Shown here: in pieces, positions 11,118 through 21,958 of the stretch | How the letters are laid out: the number at the start of each line of letters is the position of its first letter | How positions within the stretch are numbered: the first letter of the stretch is position 1 | NCBI GenBank assembly: GCA_001632435.1 | Contig: KV423965.1 | Location: forward strand, 1 to 41,980 | Length of the DNA stretch: 41,980 nt | Direction of reading: 5' to 3' | Source of the DNA: Calocera cornea HHB12733 | Lineage: Eukaryota > Basidiomycota > Dacrymycetes > Dacrymycetales > Dacrymycetaceae | Position numbers and translations under genes: made by a program | The notes under the pieces: model-generated | Seen by the model: the letters and a program-made list of their open reading frames with translations, nothing else | The model's database searches: none | Told to the model about the DNA's origin: nothing

Positions 11118-12483
11118 GGACTAGTGCTATACGAGTGTGCTTTGTGCTTAACTCACGGGGACGGTATGTCTTTGTATTTGATCATTCATTGGCTGTGTAC
11201 TATAGGGCACGGGAAGTAGAATGGGACGGAGTAATCCACAATCCAGATGACAGTCTGATAGTGACATGGCCGCACCGGGACCTACAACAAGAGTGTTCTC
11301 TGCCTTCGATCGCCGGCTAGAGCTTACGAATGGGACGCCCTAGTCAGCTGATAGCTAATAGCAGCTGTCCTCCAATTTCACCCAAGTTTCTCACCCGAGA
11401 ACGGGATACGAAGAGCGATTGTCGCCCAGAAAAGGACTCCTTTGCATTTGGTATGGTGTCCGCTGATAGGAGTATCCTGATGGAGAACAAAGGCTGATAA
11501 AGCAGTGCCATGCTTCAACATACGTGACTACGTAGTAGTCCGACCCACTTATTGCTACTTGGAGTGCTCCCTTGATGTCCGGCGCAAGGTTCTAACCAAC
11601 TCCATCAATGAGCTCGAGGTGTGTCACTATGTGTCCGTTCGATGGGACAATGCCTCATTGCCTCATTGCCCTGCCTCAGTCATGGGATACTCCATTCAGT
11701 CGAATCATTAAGGTCGATATGCAGCATTACCGTCAATGGTGGGCAATTGTAGTCAGGTGACCTAATTTGGTGATTCCAAACCTGGGCGGATGGTGCTTTC
11801 TATACCCCGAGGAGTGTTTGCACTGGTTTGCCGAGGCACCCTCGGCTGATGTGGCTGTCCTACTCCCGCGGTCTGCTTCAAAATCACCTCGGCCCCGACT
11901 TTCAGTAATTCACGGCGCATGCGGGTCGGAGTGTGTGTAGAGCAACAACATCGATCCTTCGCGCCGTACGGTGATTGGGTATAGGATGATGGTGTGGATC
12001 ACCTCTCGCGGTTCATTTACTATGAATGCTCCTCATTTTCTGCTCACATGCTCATAGGCGAGGTATTCATCAGCAACGGCATTCCATATCATCACAGCAC
12101 CAAACCATGACAATGTTGAGGTCCGTCGGCAATGTAAAGCTGGGTTTTGTGATGCGTACTGACAGTTGGCCGCACAGCATAATGAACTGATCGATATCGT
12201 CGGACCCTGTTAGAAGGCGCAAAAAGAAGCAGGGCAGCCATGCGTCTTCCTCCAGTCGTCTGGTGCCGATACTCCCTTTCGCGCACAATATCCCAGCAGA
12301 CCGGGAAGAATACTGGCTCAGACGCCCGAGATCTTGCCGTTAAAGTCGAGGTCCGCACAGCGCTCACGCGGCGAGGCATACTCCCGAAGCTATCGTGGAA
12401 GCGAGCTCTCCGACCGGTCCCCTCATACTCCGCAGATGACATCCTAGGCGCTGACCATGCGGGTAGCTATCGTCATCATGCGG
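11118..12483. other. Intergenic region between tandem 7-TM genes
   Basis: No supportable gene on either strand. Copy A's 3' UTR lies at the left. A block near 12200-12240 resembles the upstream region of copy A, suggesting that the tandem duplication included part of the 5' flank. Frames at 12092-12442 (-) and 12240-12488 (+) overlap each other and carry no domain. Confidence 0.5.
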
Positions 12484-12489
12484 TATAAA
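12484..12489 (+). promoter_or_regulatory. Probable TATA box of the second 7-TM tandem gene
   Basis: TATAAA lies 72 bp before the ATG at 12561, matching the position of the TATATAAG element of the upstream paralog. Confidence 0.5.
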
Positions 12490-12560
12490 GAGTGAGCGTA
12501 TCGGTATACGCTCTCCCCAGCGTAGCACTTCCTTCAACACACAACTTGTGGCTTACATTC

Positions 12561-13762
12561 ATGTCGGCCCCTGCTCTTGATGGCGCTAACATGATTGGTA
12601 TTTTCCTGGGTTCCGTTCTCTACGGTGGGTGACTCATGAGAAACCCGATTCTTACATGGCTTAGTGTTGGGTAGGAACCTTCTTGGCGATGTCGGTTCAC
12701 CTCCTATGGCGCTGGTGGCGTGGCATCATCCGCCTACCGCTGTTCTTGCTCTGTGCATCCATTGCGCAGTTACTCTCCACAACGGCTTTCACGATTGTCT
12801 TCATGCACTACCTCTATGAAGGCTTTGTCACCGATCGGGACACCATCGGTCCGATTGTGTACTACAATGAAGACCGATGGCAGGAGACGACAATCACGGC
12901 CCTCAACATCTTCGAGCAAACGCTGGCGGACGGAATCTTGGTGAGCATTGTGACGTGGCTCGCCTCACCTCTGATTTACAAGAATGTGAAGATCTACCGG
13001 TGTTGGCTCGTTTGGGACAAGAGCATAATCGTTCTTGTCTCGACCGCGGCGCCGTATGCGGCATCCATCAGTATGCATAACCCAATATCCGGAGTATCGT
13101 ACTGTGCCTGACTCATTTCCTAGTCCTACAGTGCATCACCATCGGCGGTGCCTCGCCAACAAGCAAGCTGTTCAACATGTTCGAGAACAACTTCGCGACC
13201 TGGGTCCACGTGTTCTCCGGCTTGTCAATAGCCCAGAACGCACTGACGTATTTTCTGATCATCGGCAAAATCTGGATCACAGCAAGACGGTCCACTTCGA
13301 CCTTTGGAAGACAGTCATTCACACCGGTTATTATCCGCCTCCTGACGATGGGCTGTGTGTACCTGCTTCTTATCACCCTTCTTCTTGTCACGAACCTCCG
13401 ATCAAGCGGAGCCTACGTCGTCATCTGTCATATCGTAAGTGGCTTCCCTCTATATGTACATGTTTTGGGACTCACCAAGTTGGCGTACCATAGTGGTCTC
13501 CTGTTTCCGTAAGCTACCTCGCTTCTCGAGAGCTGGTCAGGAAAGAGACTAACCTCGTCGGCAGGGAATCGTCTTCCTCTCCCTCATCGTCCCCACCAAG
13601 GCATTGTCGAAAAGCAACCTAGACTACGAGCTGCAGTCTCCACAGAGCGGCAACAAGCGCCGCACAGTCACCATCAGTCGCGGGACGACGTACGGGAGCG
13701 ATGACGGGATGAATAGCGCTCCGTCCGAGTTCAAAGTGCCTGATGCGCAGGATCTTGCCTGA
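12561..13762 (+). CDS. Basidiomycete 7-TM membrane protein, tandem copy B
   Basis: Six exons: 12561-12624, 12675-12940, 12992-13070, 13124-13434, 13494-13508 and 13565-13762, giving 310 aa. Exon lengths (64, 266, 79, 311, 15 nt) are identical to copy A. The proteins are highly similar throughout the membrane part (MSAPxLDGANMIGIFLGSV start, AFTIVFMHYLYEGFVTDRD, ADGILIYRCWL, SGAYVVICHIWSPxSG). Divergence is concentrated in the cytosolic tail, where both keep a short SEFKVP(D/E)A motif near the end. About seven membrane segments are predicted. Intron 2 is again 51 nt, in frame and stop-free, here with a weaker AAG acceptor. Reading through it would insert 17 residues before IYRCW. Family function is unknown. 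Confidence 0.87.
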
Positions 13763-14187
13763 AGAACGGACCGGATGTAACATATAGAGCATGGCGTGCA
13801 GAAGAGGTCCTGTGTAATATTGGTTAATGTATAATATGCGGTTGTGGTTGCGCGGACGGATGTTGGGGGGTCGATGAGCCAGGGGTGGTACACGGTGTCT
13901 GCGCTCAGGATGAGGTCGCATTGCGGCTCGAAGTTTATGCAGAGTGGAATATTGTGATTATATGCCAAGGGGACATCTCTCAGCCAACGCGCACAACGGG
14001 CGCGAGGTGAAGTTCACGTCTCAGCTCCAGAGATTGGGCACAGAGGCGGGGAACCAACAGTGGTGCAATAACGTTCACCGCCAAATTCTTGTCATTCAAT
14101 TTTGTCTAGTTCATCATACGACAGCAGAGAGGTGGGTTTCTTCTCAGCGGCAGTCCGGTACGCACACGTGCGTGGCGCAGAGAGCGT
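13763..14187. other. Convergent 3' flanks of 7-TM copy B and the NDK gene
   Basis: 425 bp between two stop codons on opposite strands, presumably holding both 3' UTRs and termination signals. No gene or structural RNA is recognisable. Confidence 0.5.
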
Positions 14188-14850
14188 TTACTCAAACACC
14201 CACTCGGCGGAAGCCAGGGTGTGCTGGATGGTGCCCTCGGGGAACCAGCTACCAATGCGATATCAGTTCCGCAGTCTGAAGTATATGAGAAAGTTAGTCA
14301 GGCGTACAGGGCGATCTCATGCTCGGCGCTCTCGACGGCGTCCGAGCCGTGGCAGATGTTGCGCCCGACGGCGAGGGCATAGTCGCCGCGGATCGTGCCC
14401 GGCGCAGAGGCGAGCGGGTTCGTCGCGCCCAGCATCGCACGGCCCGTCTTGACGGCGTCGAGGCCCTCCCAGACCATGCAGACGACGGGACCCGAGGCCA
14501 TGTACTTGATCAGGCCGGGGAAGAAGGGCTTCTGCGCGAGGTCGGCGTAGTCTGCGTGTGTGGGACGACGTCAGATCAGATCAGCTCAGCCTGCACAGTG
14601 CGACATTAGGCGAAAGGGTGCACGCACGCTTCTCGAGGTGCTCCTTGGTGGCATGCACCATCTTGAGCGCGACGAGCTTGAAGCCGCGCTTCTCGAAGCG
14701 GGCGATGATCTCGCCGACGATCCCGCGCTGGACGCCGTCGGGCTACGAACACGATGCCGCCGTTAAGCACCCCTGCCTACCAGACCAGCGGAGCATCAGA
14801 CGCCAACGCACCTTCACCATGATGTAGGTCCTCTCAGCGTTGTTCGGCAT
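14188..14850 (-). CDS. ndk1: Nucleoside diphosphate kinase
   Basis: Four exons on the minus strand: 14850-14812, 14742-14628, 14551-14308 and 14248-14188, giving 152 aa, the usual length for a eukaryotic NDK. The enzyme moves the gamma-phosphate of ATP to nucleoside diphosphates through a phospho-histidine and acts mainly in the cytosol as a hexamer. The whole family signature is visible: [15 protein letters not shown] near the start, the Kpn-loop region, [16 protein letters not shown], and the active-site [12 protein letters not shown] with catalytic His119. The C-terminus ends in WVFE after EGT, as usual for the family. It has no targeting peptide. It is divergent from QCR7 with 434 bp between the start codons. 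Confidence 0.97.
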
Positions 14851-15284
14851 ACTGTGCATATACTCAGCCTCTTCCCCGATACACCGCACCCTCTCGCTCC
14901 CGCAGCGAGACGAGGGCAGGAGGAGCAGGAAGAGGCACTACTCACATGACTTTCTTTTCTTCGAGAGTAGTGTTCAGCGGGATACTCTGGAGCGTAAACG
15001 GCCAGAGAGCGAGTGCGACGGGGACGAGGACGAGGAGGTAGGAGAGGGGAAAGGCAGGCCGCATGCGACTCGCTTGGGGACAGGCGGACTCGTTGCCACG
15101 GCGTGGCGGCGAAGGCACTTTTTGCGGGCACGTGCGGGTTTGCTCCCGCCGCGTCACCGGAGGCTTCCGGCTCCGCCCATCGCCATCCTCCTCCCCCCCC
15201 CGAGTGCGAGTGCCCGTACTGCCACTACTGTACATCATCCAACCCCCCCCCCACCCCCACCCCCACAACGACGACGAGGCCAAG
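14851..15284. promoter_or_regulatory. Shared divergent promoter region of NDK and QCR7
   Basis: A 434-bp intergenic segment flanked by two outward-facing ATGs of energy-metabolism genes. The half nearer QCR7 is pyrimidine-rich with C runs (15190-15265), as in the leader of the glucanase gene. I see no clear TATA box. Shared regulation is inferred from geometry only. Confidence 0.45.
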
Positions 15285-15901
15285 ATGCTCAAGGGCCCGC
15301 TCGGCTTCTCCTTCGCCAAGCAGATCGTGTCCAACCGCACGCTCTACAGGTGGACAAAGCCCATCGCGTCGTGGTATGTCGACCTGTGTGGGTACCGCAA
15401 GCTCGGCTTGAGGTACGATGATCTGAGTGCGTCCTCGTTCCCCTGCCCCTCTATATTGGTGCTGATGCGCCGTTCAGTCCAGGAGGAGAGCCTGGTTGTT
15501 GAGAAGGTGCGTCTTGCCCACACTAGTGTGTCGAGACAGGAGATGCTGAAGGGTGGTGTGTTGCAATCGTAGGCCATCTCCCGCCTGCCTAACGATGAGG
15601 CGTACAACCGCGCCTGGCGCCACCGCGTGGGCATGCACCAGTCGATCCTGCACCAGGACCTGCCCAAGGCGCAGTGGCTCAAGCCGGAGGATGTGAGTCC
15701 CGTTCCCTTTACTCCCTGCCTATACAATGGTTGTGCTGCACGGCATGATGCGGGATGCGGGAATAGGATGTAGGAGATGGACGTGTGCTGATACTGATTG
15801 GGCAGGACGTCCGCTACCTCACCCCGCTCATCCAGGAGGTCGAGGCGGAGGATGCGGAGCGGCGGGAGCTGGACCGGATCGAGGTGACGCGGAAGAAATA
15901 G
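15285..15901 (+). CDS. QCR7: Cytochrome bc1 complex subunit 7 (14 kDa)
   Basis: Four exons: 15285-15426, 15478-15506, 15573-15692 and 15806-15901, giving 128 aa, close to the family length of 120-130. QCR7 is a nuclear-encoded, matrix-facing subunit of respiratory complex III that binds cytochrome b and is needed for complex assembly. Diagnostic stretches are the GLRYDDLIQEE block, RLPNDEAYNRAWRHRVGMH, and QWLKPEDDVRYLTPLIQEV near the C-terminus. The N-terminus is short and basic without a long cleavable presequence, as expected for this subunit. Exon 2 is only 29 nt. All introns are GT-AG with GTGCGT or GTGAGT donors. No defect is seen. Confidence 0.96.
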
Positions 15902-16773
15902 ATGCTGTCTCCCGGTCTGCCAGTTTGCTGGGGGCGAGGAGCAGAACAGCGGGAATCGACCCAAAAAAACTTACACTATCTCCATGCAAATATCGCCATT
16001 TTGTTTCCTTGCGCGCTGGAGCGATTGCTGGATATGTTGGTGGGAGTCGTCAACGCACTGCGTCCCAAGGATTCGTTCCCACGACGTAATCCGTATGTGA
16101 ATGAACCTTGATTCTGGAGCGCCCGTGCACGAGGTTTCTAATCTAACATAACGGTTCCCGCTACTGTGGTACAATGACCGTATACATGACAGCACAGGTA
16201 ACAGCACGCTCATGCGAGTCCATGTGGGTGGGGCGCAGGAGCCGTCGTCGTTGCGACCCATATCCAGCCCTGGGCAATCCCTCGCAGTCCCCTCAACTGC
16301 CAACGAGTCACACTCATATCCACACTTTCCCAACTTCATGATTACCTTTCTCCTTAACTTACCCATTACTCTATTACCCATTTCCACAATCCCTCCTTCA
16401 TCAGCGGCCCATTTCCGTAAGCCCAACCAATGGCAATCCTCCGGCGCGCTGGGACATCCTCAGTCGCGTCTCACGTCAATCCGTCGTCAAGCCCTCCTCA
16501 CGCGTCTTCCCACTGCCCTCCCCGCCTTGGGATGCTGTCACCCTGGAAGGACAGGCACAACCCACACCTTGCTTAGAGGGGAACAGCTGTCCAGCAGCGC
16601 TCGGGATGATGCTCGCGTGATGCACTGTACTGTACTTGCGAAGACTGGGTCGGTTGTCAGGGGCACGAAGGACGGGGCATATAACGTCGCGCTTGGCCTC
16701 CTCTGCCCAAGTTCCATCTGCAGTTCCCCTCGCACGCTGCATACACTCGCCTCTCCACCCCGCCAGCCTTACC
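15902..16773. other. Intergenic region, no gene seen
   Basis: 872 bp between QCR7 and the hydrolase gene, both on the plus strand. Reading frames here overlap the hydrolase's first exon in other frames or are short and without domains. It presumably holds the QCR7 3' UTR and the hydrolase promoter. Confidence 0.5.
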
Positions 16774-18183
16774 ATGCTCGAGCCCGCCCCAGCGTACAGC
16801 ATCCCCGCCCCGCTCAGCATCACCTACAGCGAGGTGGACGGCCTTCCCCTGTCGTGCGACCTCTACCTCCCGCCCTGCTCGTCCTACCCGGCCCACTCGC
16901 CCGCCCGCCCCGCGTGCGCCCCCTTCCCCCATCCTGCATCCACTCCTACTGACCGCACCTGAAACAGCGTAATATACTGGCACGGCGGCGGCCTGACGTG
17001 CGGGGACCGGCGCACTTGGTTCCCGACCTGGCTCTGCGCCCTCGTCCTCCAAAAGGGGTACATATTCGTCTCCGCCGACCACCGCCTGCTCATCCCCTGC
17101 ACGGGCCACGACGTCCTCTGTGATGCGCTGGCCGTGTTCGCGTTCTTCCAGTCCCCCCTAGCGCGCGCGGCTGTCCAGCAGCTCGACGGCAACAGTGGGC
17201 GCGTGTGGGTGGACCCGAACAGGCTCGCAGCGGCGGGGACGAGCGCGGGCGGGTACCTGGCCTACCTCGCTGGGGCCCATTTGGGGAGAGAGCGCGTGAG
17301 GGCCGTACTGGGGATGTACAGCATGGGCGGGGACTTCTTCGTGCGCCCCTCTTCTGTCCTCTCCCCACGTTCTGGCCGGATGGTGCTGACTGACAAGGGC
17401 CAGACACCGCACTACCTTTCGCGCAAGACCGTGCCGTTCATGAACGACCGCCCTCTGCTCGGGCGCGAGCTCTTCGCGCCCCTGCTCTCCCCCGTGCCTG
17501 GCGACCCACCGCTGAAGGCACTAGCGGGGTCCAAGCTGGAGTTTGACGACACCGGCTTCCCCGCCGACCCGAGGATCCTGCTGGCGAGGTACCTGCTGCA
17601 GGAGGCGGTGTGGCTTGACTGCCTGACTGGCCAGCCCGGGTTTACAGCGCAGCTCGCCTCCGGCCCCGATCCTGCGCCTGCAGCGGCGGTTTCCCCGCAG
17701 CACCGCGCTCTCTTCCCGCAGCTCCTCCCGCTCGCCCACTTTCCCCCAACCCTCCTAGTGCACGGCACAGCCGACACTGCAGTGCACCTCGCCGAGTCCC
17801 AGGCGATGGCCGCGCAGCTGCGAGCTTCAGGGGTGGGCGTGGAGCAGCTGTGGCTGGAGGGGAGGAAACACAGTTTCGACTTTCACGAGGCGGGGTGGGA
17901 GGGGGAGGTCCTGCCTGGCGTGGAGAGGTGGCTGGGGCTGTTGGAGGAGCGGGAGGAGGAGGATGTGCCAAAGCTGACGAAGCAGGGGGTGGGACTACAA
18001 GGGCATGCGCGTGCGATACCCCAGACGCCTAGGGGCGAGAGAACGCGTGCGGGGAGCCTGGTGGGCAGCCCGGGCCCGACGCAGGCAAAACATATGCGGA
18101 CGTGGAGCTCCAAGAGTGCCAGCGCGGGCACGGGGAGGAGGAGCGGTGAGTTTGGCCTGGAGATCTCTAACATTGTGCGCTAG
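16774..18183 (+). CDS. Alpha/beta hydrolase (HGGG and GTSAGG type)
   Basis: Two exons, 16774-16913 and 16968-18183, giving 451 aa. The fold-3, hormone-sensitive-lipase-like signature is clear. HGGG (residues 52-55) is the oxyanion hole and GTSAGG has nucleophile Ser139. The likely triad partners are Asp316 (HGTADTAVH) and His348 (RKHSFDF). These enzymes hydrolyse carboxyl esters or lactones; the substrate cannot be predicted. There is no signal peptide or membrane helix, so it is probably cytosolic. Compared with typical members of about 310-350 aa, it carries a roughly 80-residue polar C-terminal extension beginning with an acidic EREEED run and ending in Gly/Ser/Arg-rich sequence. The exon 1 donor (GCGTGCGCC context) is chosen because it restores phase just before VIYWHGGG. 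Confidence 0.88.
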
Positions 18184-18335
18184 ATGATTGGTGATCCGAT
18201 GGGCTGATTGATATACAGGGTGATGAGCGTTATGTATCGTTTAGATGCCTGTGTTTAGCTGAGATACCGTTTGGTACATGACAGATTGGCCTGCCGGGGG
18301 CGACCTCGCGACAGATCAGTTTGGATGCGTGCTCG

Positions 18336-19745
18336 CTAATCTTCCGAATCGCCCAACCCTTCTGCCGACTCTCCCCAGCCAGACGTCTCCGTTCTCCTCC
18401 TCTCCCTGCCACCCAGCGCCGGGCCCTGCACAGTAGTGACGTCCCACCGATCAAGCTCTGTCGACGTGCCCCTGAGGTTGAGGATGATGCGGCAGGGGGC
18501 GATGGACATGAATGCGGCGTAGAGGATGTAGGAGCAGTTGGACTGTGGGCTCTGCATGCTCGCCAGCACGGCGTTTATTATGCCGAAACCTGGAGCGGAG
18601 GGTTAGCTTTTTTGGCGGGAATGAAATGCCACGGGGGGCAGATACCGAGAAGACAGGTGGATGCAAGGAACGCTGTTAACACATGGTGAGATGTTGTGCA
18701 AACAGGGCGCTCAGTTGAGTTCACCATCTCGGTATAGCACCAGCATCAATCCGGACGGTTTGTACCCTACGTACAGGGCATATTGTTAGCGCCATTGGTC
18801 GAGCAGTGCAATTTGAGACCTGCAGTGATATGTGCCGCGCACGACAGTGAGCAGGAAAATAACTGGGATTGGCGTCAGTGGCTTCTCATAACCCTGAGAT
18901 TGGAATATCCCACCTCCTTCATACACGCTTTGACTGGAATAACCTCTCAGCGAGGCCGATGCTGAAGATGCGGTGATCTTGACATTGCAGCCGGGAAGAA
19001 TAGGCAGCTCTCCGTTGGGCGACGTCCCTAGAATAACCTGAACACCGAAAACGACGATCCCCGCCGTCACTGCGGTCCAGGCAAGCGTGAGGAGAAAACC
19101 GACGGCGCGACTTCTGTTCCATATTGCCCAAGTGCGCAGGGCTAGAACAAGCCCAGTGGTCATGTACAGCAACATGATAGTGCCTAGTCTATGGTCAGCG
19201 GATTGGATTCACCAGCAGGAACACGATGTACTCAAGCTGGAATACAATGTAAACGAGCAGGAGACGGTCGAGGTGCCCGAGGGAATGATCGTGCCCGTGC
19301 TGGAGGCCATTGCTATGACAGTTCGTCGTCTCAAGACTCCACTTCAAAGAGAACAACGCACTCACCATAAGCATAGGTGGTGGCAGCCAGCAGGCCGACG
19401 TATCGTACGACAATAAACAGCGCTTTCCCCGGCGTCCATTTAGTTAGCCAAATGAGGGCGATCTCTTGAGGAAGCGTCACCAAGTAGTCGAAGCACTGTA
19501 TGTTACAGTTAGGCAGCTGAAGTTGGAGACATGCTCGAAATGCAGACCACCAAGGTGACGGAGGCACCTATACGCTTTATAAGTAAGGCATTATCTAGAA
19601 AGGAAAGCAGTACACATACTTGTACATGCGCTGAACTATCATCAACGGGTTAATAAGGCGCGATGGTTAACGGAACTCATGTGATACCGACGTTGTGCAC
19701 CTGCCATGCCACCTGTACCGCCTCCGACTGAGGGAGAACGCTCAT
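18336..19745 (-). CDS. DUF6533 7-TM membrane protein, paralog 1
   Basis: Ten exons on the minus strand: 19745-19701, 19635-19626 (10 nt), 19567-19548 (20 nt), 19495-19366 (130 nt), 19312-19232, 19183-18914, 18862-18824, 18766-18725, 18672-18646 and 18589-18336. Total 305 aa. The DUF6533 core reads CFDYLVTLPQEIALIW then WTPGKALFIVVRY. Further family landmarks are LVLALRTWAIWNRSR, the TVVRG helix, VLYRDG and RIILNLR before the cytosolic tail. About seven membrane segments are expected. Function is unknown; the family is expanded in Agaricomycetes. The intron after exon 7 needs a GC donor (18823-18822): the 39-nt exon length and phase are fixed by the paralogs, and no GT site keeps the frame. 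Exon 5 is 81 nt where three paralogs have 60. The exon 1 boundary is the least certain. Confidence 0.83.
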
Positions 19746-20662
19746 TGCGTTGAGACGTTGAAAAGACAGGTCGTGCCGCTCTTCAGCAACAGAGCAGCGC
19801 TAGGTTTTATATCCAGATGGCAAGACTAGCGCCTCCCGACGCCGCACATCCAACTGCGACGGCCCGGCTGCGGAGGCGTCGGCAGCACTCGACCGACAGG
19901 CTGCGCTGGCGATGACCAGACGCCGCTTAAGGATCCAGTGCTATTCCTGGCCGCTGCAGCGTGAGCCAGTGTGGCCAAAACAGAGATGTGAGACATGTGC
20001 CTCTTGGTCGCTTGTACCACTGTAGACCGGAAGGAGACCGAGAAGCGTTCTGATGGAACGGCTGGAACGTGGTAATAAAGGAAAGGTGCATTACTAAAAA
20101 AACGCCCCGAGGGCTGAAGTAATCCGATAATGCTCGCAAAAGACGTTGATGAGTGTTCAACTTGTCCGCCGACCGGGGTGTTTGTTTGTTAGCGAAGTCC
20201 TGCGATGTGAAGCTGCAGCCTCCCAAGTGTTGGGCGGCTGGCGAAGTGCGGAGTGCACACGACAGCAGACACTGCGAGCGAGGCAATCCACGGTGGCCGA
20301 GTACCGTTGTCTAAGTGATACGCTGAACAGAAGGAGGCTAACTGCGGCAGGATGAGGTGGAGGACACGGTGAAACGAGAGATGGAAGCCCGGAGATAACA
20401 GTCCTCCGTGCCGCTCGGGATCAGATAGAGCACTTCAAAGGCGCGGGCGCTTACGCGCAAAGCCTGGGAAGTGATGGCCTTCTGACAGTTACGCCACGTC
20501 ACACGCCAGGTCACTGTCGTTCGGGCCGTAGAAGCACTACAAGCTTGACGCCGAAACCAAGTGGACGTTGGGGCTCGTACTTCTGCGTCATATTTTGCCG
20601 TCCATACAGCTAGCGTCGCATCCCACCCCATTATAAGAGATTTACAACCGGTGTCCCGCACA
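19746..20662. other. Intergenic region between DUF6533 paralogs 1 and 2
   Basis: 917 bp with no supportable gene. It holds the promoter of paralog 1, including a TATA-like element at 19805-19811, and the 3' flank of paralog 2. Frames here are short and lack family motifs. Confidence 0.5.
19805..19811 (-). promoter_or_regulatory. Probable TATA box of DUF6533 paralog 1
   Basis: TATAAAA on the minus strand, about 60 bp upstream of the ATG at 19745. Spacing is similar to the TATA-like elements seen before other membrane-protein genes in the window. Confidence 0.45.
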
Positions 20663-21958
20663 TTATTCAGTTGTATACGATGCACCGCGGGTCCATCCGT
20701 CAACCTCTTTCCGCATTGCCCGCACATTGAGCATGATTCGGCAGGGGACGTTCATGAAGAAGCCCAAGCCGATCAAGAAGCAGGGGTAGAAGCTCGAGCT
20801 GCCCTGCCTGGACAGAACAGTGTTGGCGATAGCAAGACCTAGAGACACTAAATCAGAGCGTGTAAAGACCAATTATCTTTATGCCTACTGAAAAGAATGG
20901 CGGAGCCCACGAAGGCTGGTATTTTTCATTCATATATGTATCTCAGGAACGAGTAGCACTCTTACCATCGCGGTATAGCACGTATATTAGCCCGGTTGGG
21001 TTTGAGACTGGCGAATATAAGAATACATAGACGAGTGGACATCCAAGCATGAGCTTACGGTGATAAATGCCACGGGCAACAGTCAGGAGAAAGATGACTG
21101 GACCGTGGGTCAGCTATCAAAGGCCCAGGATGTAACGAGATCGGAAAACGTACAGCCTTCATACGCAGCACTAAACGCGTACGCCTTAACGACCGATGCA
21201 GAAGCAGAAGGAGTGACTGTCGCGACACATCCCGGCAAGCCAAGGACGTTTCCAAAGGGTGAGAGCTCGAGGATAGAATACACAGTGCACACGACGGCGC
21301 CGACTGTGGCGGCAACCCATGCAGTACCGAGAAGTATTCCACAGGCGCGTGACTTGTTCCAGAGTGCCCATGTTCGCAGTGCAAGCACAAGAGCAGCCGC
21401 ACTGTATGAGATGCAGTTTGAACCTGGGGCACGTATGAGACTGGTTGGGTCCAAGGAAAGTGCAAGCGGGCTACTCAGGGTCCAATACATGGTGACTTTG
21501 CAGGAGAACGTTGTAACGGACGTCCCACATATGACTAGATAGCATTCAGCATCAGGAATTGAGACCTCGGGCTATGCAATGAAGACACACCGTAGAACCC
21601 GATGGACATGGACAGCAGAGAGAAGTAGCGTACAACGAGAAATAAGGCCTTGCCTGCCGTCCACTCATCCATCCAGATCAATTCAACTTCTTGTGGAATG
21701 GTGAGAATGTAGTCAAAGTACTAGCACAGAGCGAGCTCTTCAGCCATGCTTTCACCTGAATGTGAAAGACGCAGACCACCATTGTCGCTCCAACACCTGA
21801 GAAATCGTAAATATGGCTTCTATGACCAGCGAGAATGTACCAACATATTCCTATCTGGTAGGACCACCTCGTCAATTCACCTGTGGAAATAAGAGCTGAA
21901 AGCTACGCACATATTCCCCCAGTACTATCTGCCCAAGCTGGTCCACAAGAGTCGACAT
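20663..21958 (-). CDS. DUF6533 7-TM membrane protein, paralog 2
   Basis: Ten exons on the minus strand: 21958-21911, 21854-21845 (10 nt), 21796-21777 (20 nt), 21720-21591 (130 nt), 21534-21475, 21423-21154, 21097-21059, 21007-20966, 20915-20889 and 20847-20663. Total 276 aa with all introns GT-AG. The DUF6533 core is YFDYILTIPQEVELIW followed by WTAGKALFLVVRY. LVLALRTWALWNKSR, LLTVARG, VLYRDG and RIMLNVR mark the remaining helices. The cytosolic tail is the shortest of the five paralogs. Exon 9 (27 nt) is easily missed because an alternative frame runs on from exon 10; it was placed by its length and phase in the paralogs. It is head-to-head with paralog 3, with 925 bp between starts. Function unknown. 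Confidence 0.86.
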
